DNA of 64,000 nucleotides from Acidobacteriaceae bacterium (GTDB taxonomy: Bacteria > Acidobacteriota > Terriglobia > Terriglobales > Acidobacteriaceae): positions 20,046 to 84,045 of the forward strand of contig PMYL01000013.1 of NCBI GenBank assembly GCA_003170825.1. Reading direction: 5' to 3'. This document shows, piece after piece, positions 1 through 9,700 of this stretch. Position 1 is the first letter of the stretch; every line of letters starts with the position of its first letter. The notes under the pieces are model-generated. The model saw nothing but the letters and a program-made list of their open reading frames with translations, had not been told where the DNA came from and ran no database searches. A program made the position numbers and the translations under genes.

Positions 1-1703
1 TCCACCGAGGGGAAGAAGTCCTGGCCGAGCCAGGGCGCCAAAATCCCGATTGAAGCCAGCGCAAACACCAGGAAGAGGATCAGAAAGACCGCCGCGTGGT
101 CCAGGCACAGGGTGAGCAGGCGCAGGTAGCCGTGGCGAAAGCTCTCAAAGCCGGACTCGAAACCCTGTTGAAAGCGAGTGAAGGGATTGCGGCTGGCGCG
201 CTTCCTGGCGGTTTCAGCGTCGTCATGCTCCTTGAGCAGGTACTTGGCCATGGTGGGCACCAGCGTGCGCGAGAGGAAATAGCTGGCCAGCATGGCGAAG
301 ACCACCGCCTCAGCCATGGGAACGAAAAGATACTTTGCCACGCCGCTCAAAAAGAACATGGGTACGAAGACGATGCAGATGGCAAGGGTGGAGACCAGGG
401 CAGGAACGGCGATCTGCGCCGAGCCGTCGAGGATGGATTGCTCGAGCTCCCCGCCTGATTCAAGATAGCGGTTAATGTTCTCGATGGCCACGGTCGCATC
501 GTCCACCAGGATGCCGACGGCCAGCGCAAACCCGCCCAGGGTCATGATGTTGATGGTCTCGTGGAGCATGGCGAGGACGCTGAGCGAGCAGAGAATAGAG
601 AGCGGAATGGAGACCGCGATAATTACCGTCGAGCGCCAACTGCCCAGAAAGACCAGGATCATGATGGCGGTGAGGCAGGCGGCGATGATGGCCTCGCGGA
701 CCACTCCGTTGATGGCGCCGCGCACGAAGATCGACTGGTCGGAGAGGGGGTTGATCTGCAGTTGCGGCGGCAGTTGGCCCTTGATGCTATCGAGCTTTTC
801 GCGAACACCGGCGATGATGTCCAGCGTGGAGGCCGAGCCGGTCTTCATGATACTCATCAAAATGGCGCGCTTGCCGTCCACCCTCACGATGTTGGTTTGC
901 GGGGGGTAGCCATCGCGTACGTGGGCCACGTCGCGGATGTAGATGATCGCGCCGTTCACCGCCTTGATCGGCAGGCTGTTCAATTCATCGACGATTGCAG
1001 GGGCGGAGTTGGTCTCGACCGAATACTCGAAACGGTCGATCTTCATGGTGCCGGAGGGCGCGATCAGGTTCTGCGCGGAGACGGCGTTGACCACATCGAC
1101 CGGGGAGAGCCCCTTGGCCTGGAGGGCGGCGAGGTCGATGTCCACCTGAATCTGGCGCTGCTTGCCGCCGTAGGGAAAGGGCGTCTGGGCTCCCTCGATG
1201 GTGGCCAGTTGGGTGCGGATGGTGTTGGTGCCCAGATCGAAGACCTGCTGCTCGTTCAGGCCCTGGCCGGCGATTCCCAACTGCAGCACGGGCACGCTGG
1301 AGGCGTTGTATTGAATGATGAACGGCGGCACCGAGCCGGGTGGCAGGGAGCGCAACTGCACCTGGCAGATCGCGGTCACCTGGGAAACAGCCACTCCGAT
1401 GTTCACATGCGGCTGGAAGAAGATCTTGATGATCCCGATGCCGTTGAGCGATTGCGACTCGATGTGCTCGATGTCGTTGACCGTGGTGGTCATGCCGCGT
1501 TCGCTGTTAGCGATGATGCGGGTGGACATCTCCTGCGCCGACATGCCGGTGTAGTTCCACACCACCGTCACCACGGGGATGTCGATGTTCGGAAAGATGT
1601 CCGTAGGCATCGTCAGGATGCTGTAGATGCCGAGGATCAGAATCAAAAGCGCAAAGACGACGAAGGTGTAGGGCCGCCGCAGCGCAAGCCGGACAATCCA
1701 CAT
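1..1703 (-). CDS. RND-family efflux permease (AcrB/HAE1-like), 3' part cut by window edge
   Basis: Inner-membrane proton-driven multidrug or solute efflux permease of the RND superfamily. I translated this strand by hand because the ORF track has no entry for it. The protein starts MWIVRLALRRP, has a first membrane helix near residues 12-30, a periplasmic porter region to about residue 330, and a cluster of helices holding the motif GILVDDATVAIEN near residue 400. The paired Asp in that motif matches the proton-relay pair of AcrB TM4. About 567 codons are visible, roughly the first half of a protein of about 1,050 residues; the rest lies left of the window. An AGGAG lies about 15 bases before the ATG. 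No adaptor (MFP) gene is seen upstream; it could lie beyond the edge. Substrate cannot be inferred. Confidence 0.93.
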   Translation of the reverse strand, partial: MWIVRLALRRPYTFVVFALLILILGIYSILTMPTDIFPNIDIPVVTVVWNYTGMSAQEMSTRIIANSERGMTTTVNDIEHIESQSLNGIGIIKIFFQPHVNIGVAVSQVTAICQVQLRSLPPGSVPPFIIQYNASSVPVLQLGIAGQGLNEQQVFDLGTNTIRTQLATIEGAQTPFPYGGKQRQIQVDIDLAALQAKGLSPVDVVNAVSAQNLIAPSGTMKIDRFEYSVETNSAPAIVDELNSLPIKAVNGAIIYIRDVAHVRDGYPPQTNIVRVDGKRAILMSIMKTGSASTLDIIAGVREKLDSIKGQLPPQLQINPLSDQSIFVRGAINGVVREAIIAACLTAIMILVFLGSWRSTVIIAVSIPLSILCSLSVLAMLHETINIMTLGGFALAVGILVDDATVAIENINRYLESGGELEQSILDGSAQIAVPALVSTLAICIVFVPMFFLSGVAKYLFVPMAEAVVFAMLASYFLSRTLVPTMAKYLLKEHDDAETARKRASRNPFTRFQQGFESGFESFRHGYLRLLTLCLDHAAVFLILFLVFALASIGILAPWLGQDFFPSV

Positions 1704-2067
1704 AAGGCAGGTACTCGCTCCTGAGCCGGGTTGTTGTTAGCGGTGTTGCGCCTGACCGGCTTGCCCGCGGCCATGAAGACAAGAGAACGGGTCAGCGAGG
1801 ACACTGGTCCGGTCTCGACCGGCTCACCGGGTTCCGGACGGCAAAGCCGCCAAGGCCCAAACCAACATACAGTTGAAACTACAATGGTAGTCGAAGTTGC
1901 GCGCTAAACGCGCAAGGGGGAACAAAAGCGGCTGTCGGCACAAGTTTAAGACGCTCAAAACGACGAAAAGGCCGCAATTTCGGGGCTTGTACATCCCGTG
2001 ATGTGAACCGCTTCGAGCGGCTCTGGAGAGGCACTGAACTGTTTCGCTAACCTGCAGGCTCGCTGAC
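1704..2067. other. Intergenic region between glgP-like gene and RND permease
   Basis: About 360 bases without a supported gene. It holds the upstream region of the RND permease and the 3' flank of the phosphorylase gene, both on the minus strand. One small palindrome, TTGCGCG-ctaaa-CGCGCAA (1897-1915), is visible. It lacks a following T-run, so it is not a convincing terminator. No promoter can be named with confidence. Confidence 0.5.
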
Positions 2068-3840
2068 TCAGTCCGCGAACACTTCTTCTTCCACCTTTGC
2101 CCGCTCGATCAGCTTCACCGGATAGTAGGCATTGCGCGTGTACTGCTTCACCATGCGGTTGGTGTTGAAGTAGGAGCCGTTGAAGGCCAGCGTATTGCGC
2201 ATCAGGCGGGCCCACTTCTCCGGCGCCTCCAGGTAAAGCGGAACCACGGCGGTCTCCAGCTTCTTGTAGAGCGAGTTCGCTTCCTCGGCATCGTTGGCGC
2301 CGTCCTCGATGGCCCAGCCGGTGTAGCCCTCGATGCAGCCCTCGATCCACCACCCATCCAGAATCGACAGGCTGGGGACGCCGTTCATCGCGGCCTTCAT
2401 GCCGCTCGTCCCGGAGGCTTCATAGGGCCGCCTGGGCGTGTTCACCCACACATCCACGCCGGCCGTCATCAGCGCGCCCAGGTCCCAGCCGTAGTTTTCG
2501 AGATAAACGATCCTGAGCACGCCGTTCGAGAACCTGGCGGCATCTTCGTAGACCTGCTGGATCAGCGCCTTGCCGGGCTCGTCCTGTGGATGGGCCTTGC
2601 CGGCATAGATAATCTGCAACCCGCCCGCCGCGGCGGCAATCTCCGCAAGCCGCTCGGGATCGGTGAACAGCAGGGTGGCGCGCTTGTAGGTGGCCACGCG
2701 CCGGGCAAAGCCCAGTGTGAGCACCTTGGGATTGAGCACCAGCCCGGTGCGCGCGGCAACCTCGGCCAGCAACTCCCGTTTGGCGCGGGCGTGCGCCGCA
2801 AGAATGTCCTTCTCCGACAGGTCGATCGCGTTGCGCAGGTAGAGAGAATCGCGCCGCCACGAGGAAAAGTTCGCATCCAGCAACTGTTGAATCGGCTCGG
2901 AAATCCATGTCGGCGCGTGAACGCCGTTGGTGATCGAGTCGATCGCAAACTCCGGGAACATCCCACGGGTGACCTTGGCATGTTGCATGGTCACGCCGTT
3001 GGCATAGCGCGAGAAGCGCAGCGCCAGCAGCGTCATGTTCAGCATGCCGTCGCGAAAACAACCCAGCTTTTCCAGGCGCGCGGTCCTGTCGCCTCCGAGA
3101 ATGCGAATGGTCTGCTCAGTGGAGAAGCGATCGTGGCCGGCCGGAACCGGGGTGTGGGTGGTGAAGACGCACTTCTGGCGCACTTGCTCGATGTCGGTTT
3201 CAGTGGCCTCGCCGAGCGGTCCGCCGGCCAACTGGCTTTCCAGCAGCGCCAGCGTCAGCAGCGCGGCATGGCCCTCGTTCATGTGGTAGACATTCACTCT
3301 GTGACCGAGCGCGTTCGCCATGCGTGCGCCACCCATGCCCAGCACGATCTCCTGCTGCAAGCGGTAGTTGGTGTCGCCGCCGTACAGATGATCGGTCAGC
3401 CCGCGATCCCATCCCGAATTTCCATCCAGATCCGTATCCAGCAGGTAGATCGGCAGCACGTGTCCGTAGCGGCCTACCAGTTCATAGCGCCAGGCACGCA
3501 CTGTCACAATGCGGTCTTCCACTGTGACCGTAACCCGCGCCGGCTCCTCGACGCAGAAGTCGGAGGGATTCCACGGTTGAACATCCTCGCTCTGCACGCC
3601 TTTGCTGTCCAGGTGCTGCTGGAAGTATCCCTTGCGGTGCAGCAGCGTGAAGGCCACCAGGGGAACTCCAACGTCGGCCGCGGAACGCATCGTGTCTCCG
3701 GCCAACACCCCCAGGCCGCCGGAGTAGGTGGGCATGGCGGGGTTGATCGCGATCTCCATCGAGAAGTACGCGACCACTCCCGCAGAGGGGAGAGTTTCGT
3801 ACGAGAACGGCTTGGACGATGTCGTTTGCATGTCTTTCAT
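2068..3840 (-). CDS. Alpha-glucan (glycogen/maltodextrin) phosphorylase, short GT35 type
   Basis: Pyridoxal-phosphate enzyme that releases glucose-1-phosphate from alpha-1,4-glucans in the cytoplasm. The 590-residue protein carries the GT35 landmarks NEGHAA near residue 190 and [14 protein letters not shown] near residue 478, where the Lys holds PLP. Residues around [11 protein letters not shown] near the N terminus are the usual conserved opening block. It is shorter than E. coli GlgP (about 815 residues) and fits the compact alpha-glucan phosphorylase subfamily. The ATG at 3840 has GGAG five bases upstream; an internal Met four codons on is less likely. It stands alone on the minus strand, about 290 bases after galK, and fits with that operon in sugar-phosphate supply. 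The gene name glgP would be reasonable but the subfamily is uncertain. Confidence 0.93.
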   Translation of the reverse strand: MKDMQTTSSKPFSYETLPSAGVVAYFSMEIAINPAMPTYSGGLGVLAGDTMRSAADVGVPLVAFTLLHRKGYFQQHLDSKGVQSEDVQPWNPSDFCVEEPARVTVTVEDRIVTVRAWRYELVGRYGHVLPIYLLDTDLDGNSGWDRGLTDHLYGGDTNYRLQQEIVLGMGGARMANALGHRVNVYHMNEGHAALLTLALLESQLAGGPLGEATETDIEQVRQKCVFTTHTPVPAGHDRFSTEQTIRILGGDRTARLEKLGCFRDGMLNMTLLALRFSRYANGVTMQHAKVTRGMFPEFAIDSITNGVHAPTWISEPIQQLLDANFSSWRRDSLYLRNAIDLSEKDILAAHARAKRELLAEVAARTGLVLNPKVLTLGFARRVATYKRATLLFTDPERLAEIAAAAGGLQIIYAGKAHPQDEPGKALIQQVYEDAARFSNGVLRIVYLENYGWDLGALMTAGVDVWVNTPRRPYEASGTSGMKAAMNGVPSLSILDGWWIEGCIEGYTGWAIEDGANDAEEANSLYKKLETAVVPLYLEAPEKWARLMRNTLAFNGSYFNTNRMVKQYTRNAYYPVKLIERAKVEEEVFAD

Positions 3841-4129
3841 TGTCTCCGTGCCGCTCTATAAAATCTGCAAAGCGACGCACAGCGCATCTTGGATCCGGAG
3901 GGGTATTCTGCGCACTGTTCCCGGCACGGTCCTGATTTGAGTCAAACTCCACTCATTTTAGCAAGAGAGGCGGATCTCCAGTGGCTACCTTAGCCCGCAC
4001 AAGACCTGCCAGGAAGCACGATTCCGTAAACTTCGATAACACATTTGCACCATTCACAACCGAGATCGTCAATAGGCGCTGCCGGGGTTGCGCGGGGGCG
4101 CCGGAGGGCATCCTCCCTGCGAAGGCGGC

Positions 4130-5284
4130 CTATTTCACCCGGTGAGCGCCTCCTGAAGCGTGGCAGATGTGAATCTGGGGCACGATGCCGGTTTGGGCCG
4201 CGTAACGCCCGCCCAGCGCCTCGACAAATGCAGCGGCCTGGCTCTGTTCCACGAGGTTGATGGTGCAGCCGCCAAATCCTCCGCCCGTCAATCGCGCGCC
4301 GATCAGTCCCGGCAAATCCTGCGCCAGGGCCACCATGGCGTCGGCCTCCACGCAACTGCCCTCGAAGTCCCGGCTATAGCTGGCGTGCGCCTCGGCCATC
4401 AGCCGGCCCAGTTCAGCCAGGTCGCCCTTGGCCAGCACCTCGGCGGCCGCCACCGTGCGCAGGTTTTCGCTAATCACGTGGCGGGCGCGCAGGAGCGATT
4501 TGGGCGTCATCTCGTGGCCCCACTTTTCCAGATCCTCCAGCGTCGCATCGCGCAGGAACGGCACACCCGGACGGTGGCTGGCAATGACCGCGCAGGCAGC
4601 CTCGGATTCCGCCCGGCGCGTGGGATAATCGCCTCCGGCAACCGAGTGCCTGACCATGGTGTTGGCGATCACCAGCGCCACGTTGGCCGGAATCGGCGCC
4701 AGCTTGAAGCTCAGGTCGCGGCAATCCAGCAGCAGGGCGTGGTTCTGTTTGCCGTTGGCGGAGATGAACTGGTCCATGATGCCGCAATTAGCGCCCACAA
4801 ACTCGTTCTCCGCCCGCTGGCAGAGCCGGGCCAGCACGGGGCCCGGATAGCTGACGCCAATGAGCGACAAGACCGCCAGAGCCGTTGCGACCTCGACGGC
4901 AGCCGAGCTCGACAGCCCCGAACCCAGCGGAACGTCGCCCCACAGGCTCAGGCTGAAGCCGGGAATCGCATGGCCCTCCCCAGCCAGGATCGCAACCACC
5001 CCCAGCGGGTAGTCGGTCCAGTGCCGGCTGCCCATGGCGGGCAGCGCTGCTGCCTCAAAGGCCCGCTCCTGGCCGTAATTCTCGGAGTAGAGAACGATCT
5101 TGCCGTCGGTGCGCGGCGAGATGCCGGACAGGGTAGCGAAGTCGATAGCCGCGGGCATGACAAAGCCCTCGGCATAATCGGTATGCTCGCCGATCAGGTT
5201 CACGCGGCCCGGCGCTGCAAAGATCGCCGGCTCTGCCTGGAAGCGGGCAAGGTGCATGGAACGGAAAACGGCAGGATCATGCAT
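4130..5284 (-). CDS. galK: Galactokinase
   Basis: GHMP-family kinase that makes galactose-1-phosphate from galactose and ATP (Leloir pathway). Motif 1 GRVNLIGEHTDY, the ATP loop PLGSGLSSSAAVE and the C-terminal RLTGGGFGGC are all present and intact. The ORF track extends to 5320, but I prefer the ATG at 5284. It gives 384 residues, the usual length, it places GRVNLIGEHTDY about 25 residues in as in E. coli, it has an AGGG upstream, and it overlaps the stop of the epimerase gene by only eight bases (ATGCATGA). It is the last gene of a three-gene minus-strand operon with an epimerase-like protein and a PLP decarboxylase. No galT or galE is visible nearby. Confidence 0.95.
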   Translation of the reverse strand: MHDPAVFRSMHLARFQAEPAIFAAPGRVNLIGEHTDYAEGFVMPAAIDFATLSGISPRTDGKIVLYSENYGQERAFEAAALPAMGSRHWTDYPLGVVAILAGEGHAIPGFSLSLWGDVPLGSGLSSSAAVEVATALAVLSLIGVSYPGPVLARLCQRAENEFVGANCGIMDQFISANGKQNHALLLDCRDLSFKLAPIPANVALVIANTMVRHSVAGGDYPTRRAESEAACAVIASHRPGVPFLRDATLEDLEKWGHEMTPKSLLRARHVISENLRTVAAAEVLAKGDLAELGRLMAEAHASYSRDFEGSCVEADAMVALAQDLPGLIGARLTGGGFGGCTINLVEQSQAAAFVEALGGRYAAQTGIVPQIHICHASGGAHRVK

Positions 5285-6257
5285 GCCGGTCAACACCCTG
5301 AATGGATTCGAACTCGACATTCATGGGCCAGGAAAAGGATTCGCCAGGAGCCAGCACGCGGGACCACGGCCCGATCTTCGCCAGGGAGTCCACGAGCGCG
5401 GTGGCCGGCTCCAGCGCCACGCAGACTTGTTTCGGTCCCGGTCTCTCCGGCCAGCCGCCGTAACAGGCCCACAGTCCCAGATAGGGCGTCGCCGCCGGGT
5501 CAAAGCTGACCCTGATTCGCACGCCTGCGTGGGGCCGCTCCAGCGCGCACCAGTTTTCCGATTCACTGAGCGGGCCGGCAAACAACTTATCGCCGATGCC
5601 CGACTCTGGCGGTTGCGCCACGCTCAAGTCGGTCTGGCTGCCATTGGCCAGCGTGGCGATGGGCCAGGCAACCAGCGCGCCGGCCTTTCCTAAACGGTCG
5701 CCAACACCACCCTCCAGGAGCAGCTCGCGAATGGAGCTCGGCAGGATGATGCGATCTCCCGCCTCCGCCACAAATAAAGAATGCGCGGCCCAGGACCAGG
5801 GCGCCGGGTAGCCGCCGGTATTGGTCACCGTGTAGTCGAGGCTCAATTGCCAGCCCTTGCCCGTTTCTGTCAACGTCACCGTACGCTCCAGCGCAAGCGG
5901 CAGCGAAAAACACTCCCCGCGGAAGGTGGCGGAATTGGCGCTTCTTGCCACCGGTTGCCAAACCACCCGCCAAATATCTCCGTGATCGGGGATGTTGACC
6001 GGGCCATCGGCGGTTTCCACCGTGCAAGGGGCAACCGAAGGCAGGCACTCGTCCCAGCCGCTGGCGTCGCTCGCAGCAAACGGCATCGTCCGGGTGCGCG
6101 GCGCATAGGCGGCCAGCGGGGCCTGTAGCAGCTCGTGGCCGCTCACGCGGATGGAGGCGATCTTGCCGCCCAGGCGGGGAAGGATGGTCACCGAGCAACT
6201 CCCCACCCGAATAAGAACGTTTTCTTCCGCAGCCCCAATTCCTCTTGCTTCTGCCAT
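5277..6257 (-). CDS. Aldose 1-epimerase-like protein (galactose mutarotase fold)
   Basis: Predicted cytoplasmic beta-sandwich protein of the aldose 1-epimerase family, which interconverts alpha and beta anomers of sugars. Visible family features are a central segment NIPDHGDIW, a His-bearing strand near WSWAAHS, and VALEPAT near the C terminus, where the Glu corresponds to the catalytic base of mutarotases. The match is by these short blocks only, so sugar specificity is unknown. The ORF track start at 6392 lies inside the neighbouring decarboxylase. The ATG at 6257 is preferred: it sits five bases after that gene's stop and has GGAGG eight bases upstream, giving 326 residues. Position directly before galK suggests it supplies alpha-D-galactose to the kinase. 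Confidence 0.82.
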   Translation of the reverse strand: MAEARGIGAAEENVLIRVGSCSVTILPRLGGKIASIRVSGHELLQAPLAAYAPRTRTMPFAASDASGWDECLPSVAPCTVETADGPVNIPDHGDIWRVVWQPVARSANSATFRGECFSLPLALERTVTLTETGKGWQLSLDYTVTNTGGYPAPWSWAAHSLFVAEAGDRIILPSSIRELLLEGGVGDRLGKAGALVAWPIATLANGSQTDLSVAQPPESGIGDKLFAGPLSESENWCALERPHAGVRIRVSFDPAATPYLGLWACYGGWPERPGPKQVCVALEPATALVDSLAKIGPWSRVLAPGESFSWPMNVEFESIQGVDRHA

Positions 6258-6262
6258 CCGAC

Positions 6263-7639
6263 CTATCCTCCCATGACTTCCGCGCAGGCCGCGGTCAATC
6301 GTTCCCATATCCTGTCCAGCCACGCCTCGTGCTCGGGCTTCATCAATACTGAGCGAAGGCAAGTCACCAACCCAGCGCCGTTCGCCGCACAAAGCTCCGG
6401 CTCAAACCCAGCCGCCGGCCGAAACCATGTCAGCGGCAATTCTACAAGGGCCAGATGCAAATCCCGCGCGGCGCAGGCTGCAAAAACACGTTGCGCCAGC
6501 TCCGAGGCCAGTTCCTTGTTCTCCGCATTCAGCTTCCACACCACAATATCCAGCTCCGGAGGCGTGTCAGCCAGCGTCTGGAAGCGGTCATCCTGACGCA
6601 ACCGCCGGTCCAGCTCCAGGGCCGCCGCACGGCCGCGAGCCAGCCCACGGGCAAACTCGCCTCCCGGCGTGAGCGGCAAAAGCTGCTGCGTGGCCCACAA
6701 GGCTACCGCCGCCGCGCCGGCCCGCGAGCACTCCAGGCTTATCTCCCCCAGGTGCAACTGCCTGGAGGTGAAGTAGGTGTAGGGCGAATCGTGCTTATAG
6801 AAGCGCCCCACCGCCGGGTCGCGGAACAGCACGCACCCGCAGCCGTAAGGCTGCAAACCGTGCTTGTGCGGGTCGATCGCGATCGAGTCGGCCTGGTCGA
6901 TGGCCGCGTAAGCCCTCCGCGCTGGCTCGTCCAAAGCCTCTGGGATCAGCCGGAAATAGCCGCCGTAGGCCGCATCCACATGCACCCGGAAGCCGTATTT
7001 TTGTTTGAGCGCCAGCACCTCGTCCAGCGGGTCCACCGCGCCCGTGGCCGTTGTGCCCAGCGTGACTACAACCGTGCCCACATCGCCCCGGCGCAGCTCG
7101 GTCTCCAGCGCCTCCATACTCATGTGCCCGCGGCTGTCGGCTGGAATGTTTGCGTACTCCAGCTTGAGCACGGCGGAGATGCGTTTATGGGTGTAGTGCG
7201 CTTGCTCCGACCCCACAATTCGCCGTCCCGGCGCCAACTGCCCGGCCACCCACAGCGCCTCCAGGTTGGCCAGCGTTCCGCTCGAAGCCAGGTGGCCCAG
7301 AAACTCCGTCCAGCCGAACATCCCGGCGATCCCTTGGACGGCCTCAATCTCCATCTCCGAGCTGGCCCGGCCGCCGTCGCGCGCATGGTTGTTCGGGTTG
7401 AGGTTCATGGCCAGCGCATAGGCGGCCCGCGCCACCGGATGCGGCGGCTTCAGCATCTGTCCAGCATAGAGAGGGTGAAAATAGGGGTAGTTGTCCCCCA
7501 GCCGGTGCGCCGTTGCCTCCAAAACCTGGGCCATCGCCCCTGGATCGACGGCGGTTTCAAAGGGCGGAAGAGAGGTGAACTCCGCCTCAAGCAGCTCGGT
7601 GGCGCGGGAAAGCAGGCCGGGGACTGGATCCTGGAGCAT
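6263..7639 (-). CDS. PLP-dependent group II decarboxylase (tyrosine/aromatic/glutamate decarboxylase-like)
   Basis: Cytoplasmic fold-type I PLP enzyme, probably an amino-acid decarboxylase. The 458-residue protein has HVDAAYGG, which positions the PLP-binding Asp, and DPHKHG near residue 257 with the Schiff-base Lys. The closing region is rich in family residues but does not reveal the substrate. It is the first gene of the operon with the epimerase and galK, with only five bases to the next start. A decarboxylase ahead of galactose genes is not a standard pairing; co-transcription may be for convenience. A second, clearly divergent member of the same superfamily lies at 37056-38465. Aspartate, tyrosine or glutamate are all possible substrates. 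Confidence 0.87.
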   Translation of the reverse strand: MLQDPVPGLLSRATELLEAEFTSLPPFETAVDPGAMAQVLEATAHRLGDNYPYFHPLYAGQMLKPPHPVARAAYALAMNLNPNNHARDGGRASSEMEIEAVQGIAGMFGWTEFLGHLASSGTLANLEALWVAGQLAPGRRIVGSEQAHYTHKRISAVLKLEYANIPADSRGHMSMEALETELRRGDVGTVVVTLGTTATGAVDPLDEVLALKQKYGFRVHVDAAYGGYFRLIPEALDEPARRAYAAIDQADSIAIDPHKHGLQPYGCGCVLFRDPAVGRFYKHDSPYTYFTSRQLHLGEISLECSRAGAAAVALWATQQLLPLTPGGEFARGLARGRAAALELDRRLRQDDRFQTLADTPPELDIVVWKLNAENKELASELAQRVFAACAARDLHLALVELPLTWFRPAAGFEPELCAANGAGLVTCLRSVLMKPEHEAWLDRIWERLTAACAEVMGG

Positions 7640-7765
7640 GACGACCTCTCACACTATCACAAATAGAGGCATGATTATAAACCCATATTGGTCAATAGAT
7701 TCCGGAAGTGGGAATCGCGGGATGGGACGAAACGCAAAAATTTCCGCATTGTTTTTCCAGCGGAA

Positions 7766-7774
7766 TGGTACACT
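7766..7774 (+). promoter_or_regulatory. Possible extended -10 promoter for the cold-shock gene
   Basis: TGG directly followed by TACACT has the form of an extended -10 element (TGn-TATAAT). No good -35 is present, as is common for extended -10 promoters. Transcription from here would give a leader of a little over 100 bases, in keeping with the long leaders of cold-shock mRNAs. Inference from sequence only. Confidence 0.3.
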
Positions 7775-7890
7775 GTCGTCAGCGTTAGAGTCGAACCGGG
7801 CGTGAGCAGTAACTCGCCCAACCAAGCAAGATTCTGCCAGTGGTCGCTCCGATTCATCCAGCGCAATTCAATCCAGGAAACACGATCAAA

Positions 7891-8097
7891 ATGGAACAAG
7901 GTACTGTGAAGTGGTTCAATGACGCGAAGGGCTTCGGCTTTATCTCGCGCCAGAACGGCGAAGATGTCTTTGTGCACTACTCTGCAATCACCTCCAGTGG
8001 TTTCAAGAGTTTGCAGGAAGGGCAAGCCGTGCAGTTCAACGTGGTGAAGGGGCCCAAGGGCTGGCAGGCTGCCGACGTGCAGCCGCTCGAAACCTGA
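7891..8097 (+). CDS. Cold-shock domain protein (CspA family)
   Basis: Small single-stranded RNA/DNA-binding protein of 68 residues forming one OB-fold cold-shock domain. The RNA-binding motifs KGFGFI (RNP1) and VFVHYSAI (RNP2) are intact, and the protein opens with the family start [10 protein letters not shown]. The ORF track begins 17 codons earlier, but the ATG at 7891 has AGGAAA about 11 bases upstream and gives the normal family length. The gene stands alone with a leader of roughly 250 bases to its divergent neighbour and a very strong hairpin just downstream. Probably an RNA chaperone; whether it is cold induced cannot be read from the sequence. Confidence 0.96.
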   Translation: MEQGTVKWFNDAKGFGFISRQNGEDVFVHYSAITSSGFKSLQEGQAVQFNVVKGPKGWQAADVQPLET

Positions 8098-8121
8098 AGG
8101 CCGGATTCCGGCAGAATCTAG

Positions 8122-8169
8122 CAGACACAAGCGAGGGCTGGGAGCAATCCCAGCCCTCGCTTGTGTCTG
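8122..8169. terminator. Perfect 22-bp hairpin with GCAA loop after the cold-shock gene
   Basis: Two perfectly complementary 22-base arms (left arm CAGACACAAGCGAGGGCTGG and two more bases) are separated by GCAA, a GNRA-type tetraloop. It lies 24 bases after the cold-shock stop and 70 bases before the 3' end of the convergent GT87 gene, so it could stop transcripts from both sides. There is no clear T-run on either strand, so termination is inferred from the stem strength and position. Confidence 0.7.
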
Positions 8170-8206
8170 TGCGCCTGTGGATCATCCTGTTTCAGAAATA
8201 GGATGA

Positions 8207-8235
8207 CAGCTGGAGCATCACCGGTGAGAATTGGA
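8207..8235 (+). repeat. Direct repeat, copy 1 of 2 flanking the GT87 gene
   Basis: The 29-base sequence starting CAGCTGGAGCATCACCGG matches the one at 9701-9729 at 24 positions by eye, in the same orientation. The two copies sit just outside the two ends of the GT87 gene. Confidence 0.55.
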
Positions 8236-8238
8236 CCC

Positions 8239-9564
8239 TCAGCATGGCTCTGCTGCGGCTGGGGATGGGGCATGGGCGGAACAGCGCCGCACGTAGACCC
8301 ACAGATAGAAAATGACCATGACCAACAGGATGAGCGGGGCAGGAAAGACCTGCACAGCCATTAGTATCTGCCCGGACAGCCCCGTCGCGGGCAGGTGCGA
8401 ATTGTTGATGAAACCAAGGAGAATTGCCCACGGAATATCTCCGGTCAACACGAACCCCGCGGTATTCACTAAGAGCGCGAACCAGCCGATCAGTCCGCCC
8501 TCGGCCCATAGCATGGCGCAAGCGGGAACCGTGAGCAGCAGCAGCTTGGCGTCGACTTGCCGATGATAGACAGGCAGCATGGAAAGAGCCGCGATTGCCG
8601 CGAGCGCCAGCCAGGCTCTCGCGAGCGAGGGGCGGGATCGCAGAGTGACGAACGCCCATAGGAGCAGGAGTGGCGCACAGATAAGATAGCTGGCTGGATT
8701 GTAGATGCGCGGGTCGTCCCGGAAGACGCTGATGGCCGTTTGCAGGCTTATCAACATATCGAGGCCGTGGCCACCCGTTGAAGCGAGGCCGGGGTCGTTG
8801 ATACCGCCGTGTACCGAAAACGCCAAAATATTGGAGTGCAGTTCCCGCATCCAATGCGGCGCCACCTGCCAAACCCACAGGACGCCCGGCAGGCTGATTG
8901 CAACCGCCGCGAGGAGGGTCTGCAGTGCGCGTTTGCGGTAAACTCCGCCGGCCAATAAGAAGTAGAGCCAGACCAGGCCCGTATCGTGCGGCTTGATTGC
9001 GAGGCTGACCGCAAGACACAGGATGCCGGCCGGGACAAACCGCTCCCGAAGAAAGCACCAGACGGCCACCGCGCAAAGGCTTACAACAATTCCGGCCGCA
9101 TTGCCTGTAACAATCAGAATTTCGCTGTTGGCGAGAAGGAAGCCGATCAGGGCCCCAGAGAGGATTGGCGCGTAATTTGCCCCGAGATTCCAAATCAGGA
9201 ACGAGGCAAAAATGAAGCTCCCGACGGTGAGTGTCATCCAAAGCATGCGCGCAGGCCCCCAGGGCAGCATCGCGAAGGGAACCGTGAAAGAAAATGCGGT
9301 TGGCGGGTATACATTCTGCGTCGCAATCTGGCGAACCATCGCGGTATCCGATGGGCGGTCTCCCCCCTCTGCCCGATAGATGCGCAGTACTTCACCTTCC
9401 ATGTACGGGTCGTCATGTTGAATAAGACATCGCGCGGGATAGTAAAGTGCCCTGAAATCTGCCAATGGGGAAGGAGCGGCGTTCTCCAGGGCGGCGCCCA
9501 GCAAAATAAACACCACGCTTCCCAGCAGCAGCAAATACAGGCCATCGAGCCGCGCTCTTGTCAT
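8239..9564 (-). CDS. Polytopic membrane glycosyltransferase, GT87/DUF2029 family
   Basis: Predicted integral membrane protein of 441 residues with about ten hydrophobic segments. The N-terminal helix is followed by a periplasmic loop containing DFRALYYPARCLIQHDDPY, the typical acidic block of GT87 (mannosyl- or arabinofuranosyl-transferase-like) proteins that use polyprenyl-phosphate sugars. The acidic residues of that loop include the likely catalytic base of this GT-C fold family. Its neighbour at 9778 is a GT2 enzyme of the type that makes polyprenyl-phosphate sugars, so the two may form a donor/acceptor pair in surface glycan assembly. They are divergently oriented, so joint regulation is unproven. 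The acceptor is unknown. Confidence 0.78.
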   Translation of the reverse strand: MTRARLDGLYLLLLGSVVFILLGAALENAAPSPLADFRALYYPARCLIQHDDPYMEGEVLRIYRAEGGDRPSDTAMVRQIATQNVYPPTAFSFTVPFAMLPWGPARMLWMTLTVGSFIFASFLIWNLGANYAPILSGALIGFLLANSEILIVTGNAAGIVVSLCAVAVWCFLRERFVPAGILCLAVSLAIKPHDTGLVWLYFLLAGGVYRKRALQTLLAAVAISLPGVLWVWQVAPHWMRELHSNILAFSVHGGINDPGLASTGGHGLDMLISLQTAISVFRDDPRIYNPASYLICAPLLLLWAFVTLRSRPSLARAWLALAAIAALSMLPVYHRQVDAKLLLLTVPACAMLWAEGGLIGWFALLVNTAGFVLTGDIPWAILLGFINNSHLPATGLSGQILMAVQVFPAPLILLVMVIFYLWVYVRRCSAHAPSPAAAEPC

Positions 9565-9700
9565 CTTGAGCCTCTCTCTGTCTTCTTTCCGGGGAGCGGT
9601 TTGAGGGTCTAGCCGCCGAACCGCATCTATGATCGTACATGAGGCCGCGGGCCGGCCGGTTGCCGGACAGCCAAGTATATAATTTCAAGAACATGTGATG

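Noticed and set aside
561-1724. 387-residue plus-strand ORF opposite the RND gene
   Set aside because: Its translation is His/Asp/Arg-rich shadow sequence, while the minus strand gives a clear RND permease.
1897-1915. Palindrome TTGCGCG-ctaaa-CGCGCAA as a terminator
   Set aside because: Seven pairs and no U-run on either strand; left as a note only.
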